Assembly: GCF_000003815.2 (NCBI RefSeq)
Contig: NC_049981.1
Span: forward strand, 16,534,290 to 16,596,289
DNA: 62,000 nucleotides
Source: Branchiostoma floridae
Taxonomy: Eukaryota; Chordata; Leptocardii; Amphioxiformes; Branchiostomatidae
Reading direction: 5' to 3'
Part shown: positions 1 through 10,016 of the stretch, one piece after another
Numbering within the stretch: the first letter of the stretch is position 1
Layout: each line of letters opens with the position of its first letter
Program-made: the position numbers and the translations under genes
The notes under the pieces: generated by a model
The model's database searches: none
What the model was told of the DNA's origin: nothing
Seen by the model: only the letters and a program-made list of their open reading frames with translations

Positions 1-346
1 AGAATGAAGAGGGAGAGAGGACAAAGGTAACAGCGGGTTCATCAGCAAAGTGTACATGACAAGAACACGCCTATTCCTAAACGGTTTAGGTGGCAGGAAA
101 TGTAAAGGGTCGGAGAGCACGGATGAGGAACGGAATGAGTCGACCACCGAAGATCCCACGCCCGGTCCCCTACCGTGTCGACAATCTGTCGTCCAGCTAG
201 ACGAAGTGGAGACCGTCTCGAATCAGCAAACTTGCATCGAATTTGAAGAGAATAACAGGAAAAGCTCTTCGACTGATAACTACGATGCTGTGCCTCAAGC
301 CCCCCGCAATGGAGATGGGACCAAGGAGTCACCATCAGAGCACTGA
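1..346 (+). CDS. Probable 3' terminal coding exon of an unrecognised gene (partial)
   Basis: An open frame runs in from near the window edge and ends at TGA 344-346. The readable part is about 110 residues. It starts with a short basic/hydrophobic stretch (FISKVYMTRTRLFLNG) and becomes a polar tail rich in E, S, T and P. The start resembles the cytoplasmic end of a membrane protein, but I do not recognise the family. In this frame there is a TGA at 5-7, so the exon must begin after it, possibly after the AG at 32-33. Base composition is richer in G+C than the flanks, as expected of coding sequence. The rest of the gene would lie to the left of the window. It could also be a chance open frame. 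Confidence 0.4.
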
Positions 347-762
347 ACTCCAGGGCTTTGATTCGAGCAAACTTGTACTTCAAAATATTACCCCAAAAAA
401 ATCAAAGTAATGTTTGGCCAAGCTGGCAAGCAAACGTACTTGCAAGTTTTGGAAGCCATGGGACCAAGGTGTTCCGATGAGAACAAGGACCTCCAAGACT
501 ACGATTTAAAAGTTAACCAAGTAATTCAAAGCATCAGAAAAAAAATTTTGATCACAAATTTGAAATGGCAAACGTTCTTGTATGGTGAGAGTTTTGGATT
601 TGAGCCACATAACAATGAGAGATGAGATGAAGATGAAGAGAAAAATCTGAATTCTAATACATGGAAAGAGTAAATATTTGCAGAACGGGAATTCCCGTGT
701 TTTTCAGTTGATCTTTATTTTGAGCAAGTTGCATACACACATATAGAGTTGATTTAAGACAC
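347..762. other. Downstream flank, no recognised gene
   Basis: A 71-codon open frame at 410-625 follows the putative terminal exon. It has no recognisable motif and may simply be 3' untranslated sequence of the gene ending at 346. Confidence 0.3.
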
Positions 763-773
763 ACATTTATTTA

Positions 774-893
774 ACACGCACACACAAGCACACACAGACT
801 CATATAGACACACACATACAATCACGCTCGCACACACACACACACACACAATCACACACAATCACACAATCACACACAAATTCACATATGACG
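774..893. repeat. Imperfect (CA)n microsatellite
   Basis: Runs of CA dinucleotides broken by AATCACA and similar interruptions. Confidence 0.9.
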
Positions 894-3862
894 TGTACAA
901 AGTAACACAAAGTAAGCCACATCCTTCTTTTGGTCACAATTAGGAAAAGAAGCCTTCACAGGCAGTTCATGTTTTTATTTTGGCAATTTCGGGCGTGATC
1001 CCAACGTGACGCCGTTGGACGCCCTGCGGCTACTAGGCCCCAGATGTTTTTGTTTTTTTAACTAGGGATTAAAACTAACCCATGAACACACCTAGATGTG
1101 GACAAAGTTGTGACTTCAGAGCCCGACACCCCGACAGGCACCGGCGAAATTGTGACTGAAGTCAGCAGCATTAATATGTGATCTTTACTTTGCTGTAATG
1201 CAAAGAAAACATAAATTCATGTATTTGGGCATGTATCCATACCATAACAGTATTCTATTCTCTGACCAACATTACAAATGACTTTCATACTATAGAAAGT
1301 AATCATCATTATATTTTCTCTTTTGCTTATTCATAATCAAAATTACAGTCTATCAACCTGGTTTGCACATGTTCAATCCTTAAGTGTAGAAATTTCCTCC
1401 CTTGCCAGCGAGGATAACAATTAGACAGGGACTTAATCATTGCGATTAAGGCTGCCTGGCAACGTGCATATTTAACGCAGAAACCGACTGTAGCCATGTT
1501 GAACAAATCATATGAATCCATCTTTCTCCACCTTTCTAATATATTCAAATTAAAGAACCTTTCTCAATCGATATCATTGACAAAATTCCTTTTTGAGCTT
1601 GTAATTTTGAAATAGCAGTTATCTTTATTCCGTATAACAGTTTGTCTGATGCTTAAGGGGCGTCATTCAGAAAGACACCGCATGCGACTTTCTCATAAAC
1701 TGCAGGTGAGCTAAGAACATGATTTAGGAAATCGTATTGTGTATTGTAGGGTTGACAGTTGCATGACAGATGTGTGATGGAAATACTATAGCTGTTTGTA
1801 CCTGAGATACATAGCCATCTAATTTTAACTGAAAGATACTAGTGAGTATACATAGAGTTTCTTGAGAACATTTTGTGATATAAGGGAGAAAGTCTTATAT
1901 GGAAAATTATTGAAGATTTTAGGATGCTAAAGAAAATCATTATATGCATTTTTCTTGCTCTGGCAAGCCATAATTGTAGCTGCCATAACATATCAGCAAC
2001 TAAATCAATACTAACAGCATATAAGTACAAAAACGCAACGTGATCCGCCACTTGAAAAATATGGTAAACCTCCAAGCAGATATACCGAGGTGAGTTGGAC
2101 ATATACTCATTGGATTCAAACTGATGAGTGAGACCTTGTAAATGTTTACTACTTTACCGCTGTGACACCATAACTGTTGCTGCACCATTGAGCTCCACGA
2201 CAGAAATGATCAAATATGGTAAATATGAATGCCAACGAATGGACTCGATCCACTTTTATGTAACTAAAAAGGCTGATATACATTCTCCTGACAAAAAGGC
2301 CAATCTTCTAACAGAGGTTCATTGGATCGAGACTTGTTTATATACCAAGTTTTCAAAAAATCTCTCATTTTCAGAAGATTTAGCAAAACTAACTCTATCT
2401 AATAAGTGGTGGGCTCAATGTACATGGTAAATGCACTGTGAGTGCACTTCTATGGGTGTATTAGGGTTTGATTCCTGCTAATAGACCTGGCTGTTACACT
2501 GTGCCCAGCCCCTGCTGACAACCACAAACACCACAGCCACAAGAAATGTCACCAGGAATTCAGCATCATATCTGAATAAGGACTTCAGTTTGAGAACAGA
2601 GAATGTGAGCAGAATCGTGGAATTGTATAAAATGTCCGTGATGAGTTTGAGAGAGACAAAACAGGAACATTGGTGTTGCATGAATGCATGTCAACAGAAA
2701 TGTATTAGCATTTATTTTTTTTATTATTCTATTGCAGAAAACGTATTATCCTGATTGTAACATTTTTGTTCGATGCATTTACAGCTGATAAAGAAGCTTT
2801 CTTTATATTTTGTTCAATACTGCGTGAAATTACTCAGATTCTACCGTTTTGTTACTCTATTATCCAATACTGAGATGAATATGTGTAATAGATGACAAGA
2901 GATTGTCAAGTGGCATAATTGACGACTATGCCTATATAAAAGTTTAATCTTTGAAAAGTCATAAGACTAAGTCATGTGTTTGAGAAATGTGAATTCTTGA
3001 CACATAGGTTCACTTGTATACCTATTATTCTTAATATGCAGTGAAGAGGATTTGAACCTTTTGAAATTATCTCTCTTTGTCCCAAAAATCTTTAAGTGTT
3101 GTAATCTAGAAAAAATATTGCTTAAGAACTACAGAAAATATAATTTGAGGCATGGAAGACATTACGAAAGATCAAAGGAAAGAAATATACAGAAAGTCGT
3201 AGTGATGAATAAAGATTTGTGAATGTATATGGCATGGCTTTTCTTTTTCTTTTATAGATCATACATATATAGCTTAGGGATTCCTTGACAGGGAAATATC
3301 ATATCAGATATGACATTCTGGACTTTACATGTTATATTTTACAAAACCGCAAAGCTTTATTTTAGACAATGGTTATAAGGAACCACAAGTCAGACTACAT
3401 AATATCGCAATCGATTGATATAGAAAAATCAGGAACAGATGAAAGGACATGAATATTTTAGAAATTACGTAAAATAGGCCTTAGTTTGCATTGGTTTATC
3501 TCCGTAATATTGTTTACCTTTACCTAGTTTCCAAATACCGCAACAACAAAATTTCTATTTTAAGTCCAATTTCATCCAAACATATAGTGACAATTTCAAG
3601 TTAATACAAAGCGTCAATCGCACATTTAATTATCTTTAATCGGAAGGGAATCAACCTTTTAACATGAGTTCGGAGACCTCATACCTCCACGAAATATCTA
3701 GAGTCTTTGTGGATTTATAGTTTCGTCTTGTCTCAATGATTATGCAATTTGGCTTAAATTAGCAGGATCCATTTTATCTGGCAAACATATTGTTTGCGTA
3801 GATGTTCTTTCAATCGACAGCATTCCACTTTTACATTCATTATGTAAATTAGACTCTTGCAT

Positions 3863-3962
3863 NNNNNNNNNNNNNNNNNNNNNNNNNNNNNNNNNNNNNN
3901 NNNNNNNNNNNNNNNNNNNNNNNNNNNNNNNNNNNNNNNNNNNNNNNNNNNNNNNNNNNNNN
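3863..3962. other. Assembly gap (100 N)
   Basis: Exactly 100 N, the usual placeholder for a gap of unknown size. The same size occurs at 10892-10991 and 61802-61901. Confidence 0.95.
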
Positions 3963-4151
3963 CATAATTAGTATCTTTTAAATGTTCACATTGCATAAAT
4001 TTACGAGTTTAAAGGTCATGACATCATATCATGGAAAACACTGGAATTGCAAAACTCCCTGATGAATTATGGAAATGAAGTTCAATCATTTGCATAATCC
4101 AAACCCCAAACGTAATGTTCTTAAGTTATGCCGAACAAAAATATCCGGGTT

Positions 4152-4196
4152 CACACACAAACACACGCTCGCACGCACGCACACATGCACACAGAG
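4152..4196. repeat. Short CA-rich microsatellite
   Basis: Degenerate CACACA / CGCACG repeats just upstream of the MRH gene. Confidence 0.75.
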
Positions 4197-4607
4197 GATT
4201 GGGAAAACAGTGTTCAGCAAGGTTCTGATAACTGCGTTCAGTAAACAGCATCATTGCTTTATATCCCATGCCAAATGCTTGACTACAATGATAACAGCCA
4301 TGATAAGCTGTTACATGGAAAGATTAACCCGAAACGCACACGTATTGGGGTGCAAACTGGCAAATTATGTTGAGTACGTCGTCCAAAGTCAAGAACGTAG
4401 GAATAGAAAAGAAGTACACAAAGGGTGATATCATAAGTCAAGCAAAGGACATAGGTGTTTTGAATCAACTTAACGGGGTCCCGTTTATTCAGTTTATTTG
4501 AGTCAATAAAGATAAAGGTGTCCTTGCAACAACCCTTAAATAGTAAATGGAGTATCCCCAAGAAAGCAGAGAACAAAGAACATACAATCATCAAATTGGG
4601 TATAGCC

Positions 4608-4694
4608 ATGTTCCTAAGTTTTCTACTTGTGGGAGTATCCGGTGTGGTGGCATCACCAGTGCCTTCATCATCGGGACAAGTTGTCTGTGTCAAG
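4608..4694 (+). CDS. MRH gene exon 1: signal peptide
   Basis: 29 codons with a hydrophobic core and likely cleavage near VVA|SP. The donor AAG|GTGAGT is strong, phase 0. This is the only ATG in the open frame, which runs further upstream without another ATG. Confidence 0.65.
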
Positions 4695-6880
4695 GTGAGT
4701 TTTCTATTTCTATTTTTTTTTCGTAATAAGTCATAGTCTAACTGCCAAAGAATTGCAGATTGTCAAAACAACATAGATGATAATAGGAACAGTTATATCC
4801 AGCGGGTTCATTATGTATAAACTAGGTCGAAAGTGTTCTGCAGCACATGCAAACTACACCCAAACGCTAATGACAGAAAGTTGCACTCCATTTCCTTCAG
4901 GCTAACATATTGTATATTTTGTGCCACGTATACATCCATGCATGCAAACAGTTACTTTAAAATGATGACATATCTCCTAGCGGCATTGAAAGGAAGTGAA
5001 CACTGTTCTACACTTTCAGAGCGTTTAAATGGTGAAGTATCTCCTAGCGACACTGAAAGGAAAATGCACAAATGCACACTGTTCTGCACTTACAGAGGGA
5101 CGCCTGTACATGTGACATGAGTGATGGGTCAGGCAGTGTCAGCCTGCACAGTCTGGCCCGTCCAGAAGCACCTTATGAACTGGACAGCAACTCTTACAGA
5201 TTCATGTATAGCCCCTGTACTGGTCAGTAACTATCTCATGATACTGTCCTTTTTACTTGGCATGGGTCAATGGCCAGTCATCTTATAGAATGGTTTCCAG
5301 ATAGAAGAGAATAATACGGCAGCTATATACGGTAAGCTAATTGTATTTTTATTAAAAGAATCAAGTACAAGTACAATATGGAATACATCTGAAACAAAAC
5401 ATTTAGGTAAACTTGCAAATGGAGGATTTTTAGATTGAGTCTCAATGTATTAAAACCCTTCCAATACAACCACAGCTATGAAACATGCTAAGGGAGAGTG
5501 TGAACAGGACACGTCTGTGTGCTTGGAAGGAAGAGAGGAAGACTTCGGTTACAACTTCGGCAGGTAGGTTTTAATTTTGTTTTTATTTACAACATTAACT
5601 GGGAATAATCATATCTACTTTTTTGTGAGTGTGTGTGTGTGTGTTTGGAACAAACTTAATAGAATTATTTTTAGATGATCTTTGTGTCTTGTGTTTACAG
5701 AGCGTCAGATCCTGAGTTTATAACAGATAAGAATGGGAATGTGACTGTACAATACACGTCAGAGGTTGGAAATAAAACCAGGTAAGCTCATTTATTTCTT
5801 CATCCAATTATAAATAGATATTGCCACTGAAATTACGAAGAGAAATTGCTACGGAAATAACAGCAAGAGTTGTGTTTTCCCAGCTACACACGATTTGTTG
5901 CCTTGGCTTTAAACTGTTCTAAACGTTTTAACTAAACCACATATATATTTTCTAATCTGTTGTATTCACGTCACAATTTTACCAAGGACGGCCAAAGTTC
6001 AACTTGTTTGTGATCCATCCGTGACTGAACGCCCCCTTTCGATGTTCAAAGGCATGACAGAAACAGCTATGGTGATAAAATCATGACTTATTTAATACTC
6101 CAATTCTATATTTCGTCTACATCAACAGCTTAAAACCTGCCGTTATCAATTTTGTTCAGCTGAATAAAAAAATAAGTCATTTTTGGATGTTGATTATGAA
6201 ATCTTCTTTTCTGCAACAACAGAATTGGACGTTCACCACCGTTTGTGCTTGCCCCGGTGCGTGCGAGTCTCCAGCAATCACTTGTGACCTGGTTGACTCT
6301 TGCTCATGCGCAGTGAACGGAGATCTAGGTGTCATTGACCTTCGTAATATGCTGATTCCCCTGAGTGGACCAAATGGAAACAATGTGATGTTTTGGAACC
6401 TTTGTTCTGGTCTCCTAATGGGTAAGGCATTGATCAAAACATTAATAGGGGGTTTTGCCCACGTATAGAAAATAATAGAAAATGATATCCTTTATTGACA
6501 TTTTTCAATGTACTTACACTTTGCTTGCACAAAGAGGCATTACTGTTTTGTTTAGTTATACATTGCTCACACATAACAGAAACGGTGTGACATGTTCAAG
6601 CGCGTTTTGAATCGCGCACTCATTGTTTCCAGAGAGTGGTGAGCATCACAACATGGAAGCTACTATGCCCCCTCTGTCTCATCATGTTGCTCACGGACAG
6701 GACGTATTCCAATACTCAGGTACACGCTTTATAAATAAAGATATTAATCACATCCTGAGAGCACCGCGCTTTATACACAAGAGCGCACAGTTCCTAGAAC
6801 ATTGTATATATATCTATATCTATATATCTATATCTATATATATATCTATCTATATATCTATATCTATCTACATCTATCTA

Positions 6881-6970
<90 letters not shown>

Positions 6971-8288
6971 ATATATATATATATATATATATNNNNNNNN
7001 NNNNNNNNNNNNNNNNNNNNNNNNNNNNNNNNNNNNNNNNNNNNNNNNNNNNNNNNNNNNNNNNNNNNNNNNNNNNNNNNNNNNNNNNNNNNNNNNNNNN
7101 NNNNNNNNNNNNNNNNNNNNNNNNNNNNNNNNNNNNNNNNNNNNNNNNNNNNNNNNNNNNNNNNNNNNNNNNNNNNNNNNNNNNNNNNNNNNNNNNNNNN
7201 NNNNNNNNNNNNNNNNNNNNNNNNNNNNNNNNNNNNNNNNNNNNNNNNNNNNNNNNNNNNNNNNNNNNNNNNNNNNNNNNNNNNNNNNNNNNNNNNNNNN
7301 NNNNNNNNNNNNNNNNNNNNNNNNNNNNNNNNNNNNNNNNNNNNNNNNNNNNNNNNNNNNNNNNNNNNNNNNNNNNNNNNNNNNNNNNNNNNNNNNNNNN
7401 NNNNNNNNNNNNNNNNNNNNNNNNNNNNNNNNNNNNNNNNNNNNNNNNNNNNNNNNNNNNNNNNNNNNNNNNNNNNNNNNACCCTTTATTATACAACACT
7501 GAAACACCTCGATTTATTGAAAAGAGGATTTCAATGATGTAAAAGTGCAGAGGATGAACAAGAAACCTAATATCATCATGTTGAAATTCAAAAATAAGTT
7601 GAGAAATCATAAACCTTTGTTTTTTAAACCTTGGTTATTCCATCTTTGTTTGTTTAATTGTACATCACCGGTACATTTTGGACATTTCTCGGGGTTCTGT
7701 CTGTGTCAACTAAACTTCTTCACAAACCGCAGTTGAGAGCGCAGAGAGAGCGCGGTGAGAGCGCCGTCCTAGCTAAATTGGTATCATAAACCACTGTTGA
7801 GACCTATTGCGCTCGCTGTGCGCTCTGTTGGCGCTCACGGCGTTCTCTGCGCGCGCTCTTGGCGCTCTCTCTGCGCTCATCGTTGGATCGCCGTCCACGG
7901 CGCTCTCACGGTGACTGTTTTGAGCAGGTTCAAAACAGTCGCGGTGGTGATGGCGACCATGGCGACCATGGCGCTCCGACCGCGCTCTCTGCGCGCTCCC
8001 ATGGCGACCTTGGCGGTCCCACCGCCGTCCAAGTGGAAAGGGGGTATAGCAATAGTACTGATGCAAGTCTTCATGGGTAACCTTGAATTTCTTGTCTTTT
8101 CAGAAAAGGACGTCAAATACGAGGTCAAAGTCATTTGCGACCATACTGCGCATGCTCCACGGCTGAACGCGGTGAAAACTCAAACGGGCTTCAAATTGAG
8201 TCTGGTATCCCGATGCGCATGCGTCATACAAAATCGTTCCAAAGTCAAAATGGCTGCGAAAATGACGACATACCTGGGCTTCCACTCA
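4608..8288 (+). CDS. Secreted protein with two MRH (mannose-6-phosphate receptor homology) type domains; 3' end uncertain
   Basis: Exon model: 4608-4694, 5096-5222, 5476-5563, 5701-5781, 5987-6071, 6223-6421, 6633-6719, and probably 8104 to about 8288. The first seven join in phase at every junction (252 codons, the last one split). ATG 4608 has G at -3 and opens a signal peptide ([16 protein letters not shown]). Residues 33-170 show the MRH pattern: [38 protein letters not shown], then [14 protein letters not shown] second domain starts at C183-S-C and includes WNLCSG. MRH domains are lectin-like folds in lysosomal-enzyme receptors and ER glycan-handling proteins. Of the four canonical mannose-6-phosphate contacts, R128 and E153 align, while Gln is L88 and Tyr is W158, so classical binding is doubtful. 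Sequons occur at N114, N125 and N157. No membrane segment is seen, but the 3' end is unresolved. Confidence 0.7.
4971..5097 (+). repeat. Local tandem duplication carrying a 3' splice site
   Basis: Two copies of a segment of about 51-60 bp (4971-5021 and 5038-5097), both starting TATCTCCTAG and both ending in a pyrimidine-rich tract plus an AG acceptor (5018-5019 and 5094-5095). The second acceptor starts exon 2. The copies differ mainly by an insertion of about 9 bp. Confidence 0.75.
5096..5222 (+). CDS. MRH gene exon 2: start of MRH domain 1
   Basis: Acceptor CACTTACAG|AGG and donor ACTG|GTCAGT; enters in phase 0 and leaves in phase 1. It encodes the domain-opening [10 protein letters not shown], the LHSLARPE segment and YRFMYSPCT, the usual first strands and second cysteine of an MRH domain. 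Confidence 0.75.
5476..5563 (+). CDS. MRH gene exon 3: central MRH domain 1
   Basis: Acceptor ACCACAG|CT and donor GGCAG|GTAGGT; phase 1 in, phase 2 out. It encodes [17 protein letters not shown] and GYNFGR. MRH lectins normally have Gln right after the cysteine of the VC motif; here it is Leu (L88). Confidence 0.7.
5701..5781 (+). CDS. MRH gene exon 4
   Basis: Acceptor TGTTTACAG and donor ACCAG|GTAAGC, phase 2 in and out. It encodes a 27-residue strand segment with GNVTVQY and ending NKT plus a split Arg (R128), the conserved sugar-contact Arg of MRH domains. Two N-glycosylation sequons are present. Confidence 0.75.
5987..6071 (+). CDS. MRH gene exon 5
   Basis: Acceptor TTTTACCAAG|G, phase 2 in, phase 0 out; donor ATG|GTGATA is weak. 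It encodes [12 protein letters not shown] and the segment ending MTETAM. E153 sits where the third MRH contact residue is expected. Confidence 0.65.
6223..6421 (+). CDS. MRH gene exon 6: end of MRH domain 1, start of domain 2
   Basis: Acceptor TGCAACAACAG|AAT and donor ATGG|GTAAGG; phase 0 in, phase 1 out. [13 protein letters not shown] closes domain 1; [17 protein letters not shown] and FWNLCSG open domain 2. The position normally Tyr in mannose-6-phosphate binders is Trp (W158). Confidence 0.75.
6633..6719 (+). CDS. MRH gene exon 7: MRH domain 2
   Basis: Acceptor GTTTCCAG|AG and donor CTCAG|GTACAC, phase 1 in and out. It encodes 29 residues, His/Met-rich ([15 protein letters not shown]), without the cysteines expected in the middle of a standard MRH domain. 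Either domain 2 is a reduced form, or an exon is hidden in the gap at 6993-7480. Confidence 0.6.
6807..6992. repeat. (TATC)n/(TA)n microsatellite running into a gap
   Basis: Interrupted TATATC repeats turn into a near-pure TA array that continues to the N run. Open frames across it are artefacts of the repeat. Confidence 0.95.
6993..7480. other. Assembly gap (488 N) inside an MRH gene intron
   Basis: The gap follows the TA array, which probably caused the assembly break. An exon of the MRH gene could be hidden here. Confidence 0.95.
7732..8046. mobile_element. GC-rich MITE-like element(s) with GGACGGCG termini
   Basis: The right end (8022-8046), read on the - strand, is CCCCCTTTCCACTTGGACGG, close to CCCCTTTCCAATAGGACGG at 38922-38940. 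The stretch 7732-7772, read on the - strand, also matches the region just inside that terminus (GGACGGCGCTCTC, then GCGCTCTCTCTGCG). The interior has many GCGCTC motifs and a GGCGACCAT tandem repeat. No target duplication was resolved, so this may be two abutting or rearranged copies. It ends 57 bp before the next MRH exon. Confidence 0.5.
8104..8288 (+). CDS. MRH gene exon 8 (candidate): end of MRH domain 2
   Basis: The acceptor CTTGTCTTTTCAG|AA is strong and accepts phase 1, matching exon 7. It reads [14 protein letters not shown] and then [12 protein letters not shown], the typical last strands and cysteines of an MRH domain. The 3' limit is unclear. A GT at 8289 (CACTCAG|GTTATT) is possible, and otherwise the frame stops at 8295-8297. 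The last 20 or so codons look less like coding sequence, so the true donor may lie earlier. Confidence 0.5.
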
Positions 8289-8674
8289 GGTTATTGAAAG
8301 CTTCTTGTGCATTTTTGTAAGTAAGAGATAAACCTTGATGAATACAGGCTACTTTATGCGATACTGCTGTTCTTTAGAAAATGATTTCTTGATTAAATAA
8401 ACCACTAATTGTAGCAGTATTTTGAAAACATATGAAATAGAATCTTGTCATCATCCTATAGAAATGGTAGCGTCCACTCTTTTTTACTAACAGCAACATA
8501 GAGGTAAACCATGGCAGTAAGTTGTTTAGAATATCAGTGTTTCTCTCTTCTTGAAAATATGGTAAAATCTACACAGTCAAATAAGAATATAACGTGATTA
8601 CCTTGAGATATGTTTTCTTTATAAAGCTATCTTTACAATTCCAGAGGAATACTATCTATATAAATTCGGCCTCC

Positions 8675-10016
8675 ACTTACTATCTGTATCTGTATCAATA
8701 TAGCCGGTATAACCGCCCTTCGGCGTAACACACCAGCTTCACAGGCACGCGGCGCGGCAGCAGCTGGTTATAATTACACCGAAGAACCCGTCACACCTAA
8801 CTTTTGCACATCTATCTGCAAGCGTTCTTTAAAACTTTCCAGAGAAGATGCCCCTACTGTGCTTGGTGATAACAAATTCCACTCTCGATAGTTCTGGGAA
8901 AATACGAATTTCTAAATACATCAACCCTAGGCTGGTAACTCTGGTACTTGAAATCATGGCTGTTTCTTGTTCTTTTTTGGGGGGCTGGTATTTGATACTT
9001 ATCAGTCGATACGTCCACCTGTTTATTGGTCATTTTGTACGTCATGTAAAGTCTGGACATTTTCCTTCTGTCTTCAAGTGATGTCCACTGCAGATCTGTT
9101 TTCATTTGGTAACACCAGCATCCCTGTTGTAGTTGTTTGTACAGAATCTGGCAGTTTGGTTCTGCACCCTTTCCAGTTTATCTTTGTCTTTCTTTGTATA
9201 CGGATCCCATACTGTTGTAGCATATTCAAGGTCAGGTCTTACCAGTGATGTATATGCAAGTGATTTTGCACTGGCTGGGCATGTCCACAAGTTGCGTTTG
9301 ATCACTCCCAATGTTTGTTTAGCATTGGCTGTTGTTTTTTTTGTTAACATGTACACCCCACTTCAGGCCAGTTGTTAATGTACCACCTAGGTATGGGTGG
9401 GTTTTTGTTGTTTCTAATGTCTGACCACAAACTGGTAAGGGGTCACATTTGGTGTGCGTTTGTTCGTTATGTGCATGATATAGCACTTATCAGGATTGAA
9501 CTGCATAAGCCATTTCCTTTACCATTCTTCCAGGGTGTCCAGATCTTTCTGAAGAAGTTGTGAATTATTCTTTGTAGATACCTCTATATATAACAGGCAA
9601 TCATGGGCGAATAACCTCACACTTGAATCTAGCTGGTCTGGCGAGTCGTTTATGTACAAGAGGAAGAGTAATGGTCCCAGGATAGTTCCTTGCGGAACTC
9701 CCGACGCTACTTTAACTGGAGCTGAGGCCTTCCCTTCTACCACAACCGTTTGCTATCTGTTCGTCAGGAAAGCCTTTAACCAGTTTAATGTAGTACCCTG
9801 AATTCCATAGTACTCCAGTTCTGATATGAGTCTGCTATGTGGGACTTTGTCGAAGGCTTTAGTGAAATCAAGTATCGCTAGATCCACCTGTTCAGTGCCC
9901 CAGCTATGTCGTGAATTGTCAAAATAAGCTGTGTTTCTGTGCATCGCTTTGCTCTGAAACCATGCTGGTAATCCGTTAGTAAACTGTGACCTTCTAAGTG
10001 TTTTTAATACAAACAT
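8675..10016 (-). mobile_element. Decayed CR1/L2-like non-LTR retrotransposon, 5' truncated
   Basis: Read on the - strand, the pieces follow LINE reverse-transcriptase order: LAILDFTKAFDKVPHS, SGVPQGTILGPLLF, LFAHDCLLY, then the thumb/C-terminal segment SLVRPDLEYATTVWDPY, and RNSYFPRTIE near the end. The frame is broken by an in-frame TAG next to 9753 and by frameshifts. The catalytic box reads FAHD (9600-9611) where active enzymes have an Asp-Asp pair. The 3' end is a short GATACA-type repeat (8680-8702), the simple-repeat tail typical of CR1/L2-like elements. Not functional. Confidence 0.85.

Larger units (their letters stand above)
894..4607. other. Intergenic, AT-rich, no recognised gene
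   Basis: Only short scattered open frames, no domain signature and no convincing splice-bounded exon. It contains a 100-N gap (3863-3962) and a short CA/GC-type microsatellite (about 4152-4196). A stretch at 3668-3712 resembles one at 27066-27112 and may be a dispersed repeat. Confidence 0.6.

Noticed and set aside
6623-7610. Long open frames on both strands across the TA array and the N run
   Set aside because: They consist of Tyr-Ile repeats from the microsatellite plus undefined residues; no gene evidence.
7797-8297. A 166-codon protein starting at 7797
   Set aside because: Its first 100 codons lie in the GC-rich transposon; only the part after the acceptor at 8103 resembles the MRH gene.
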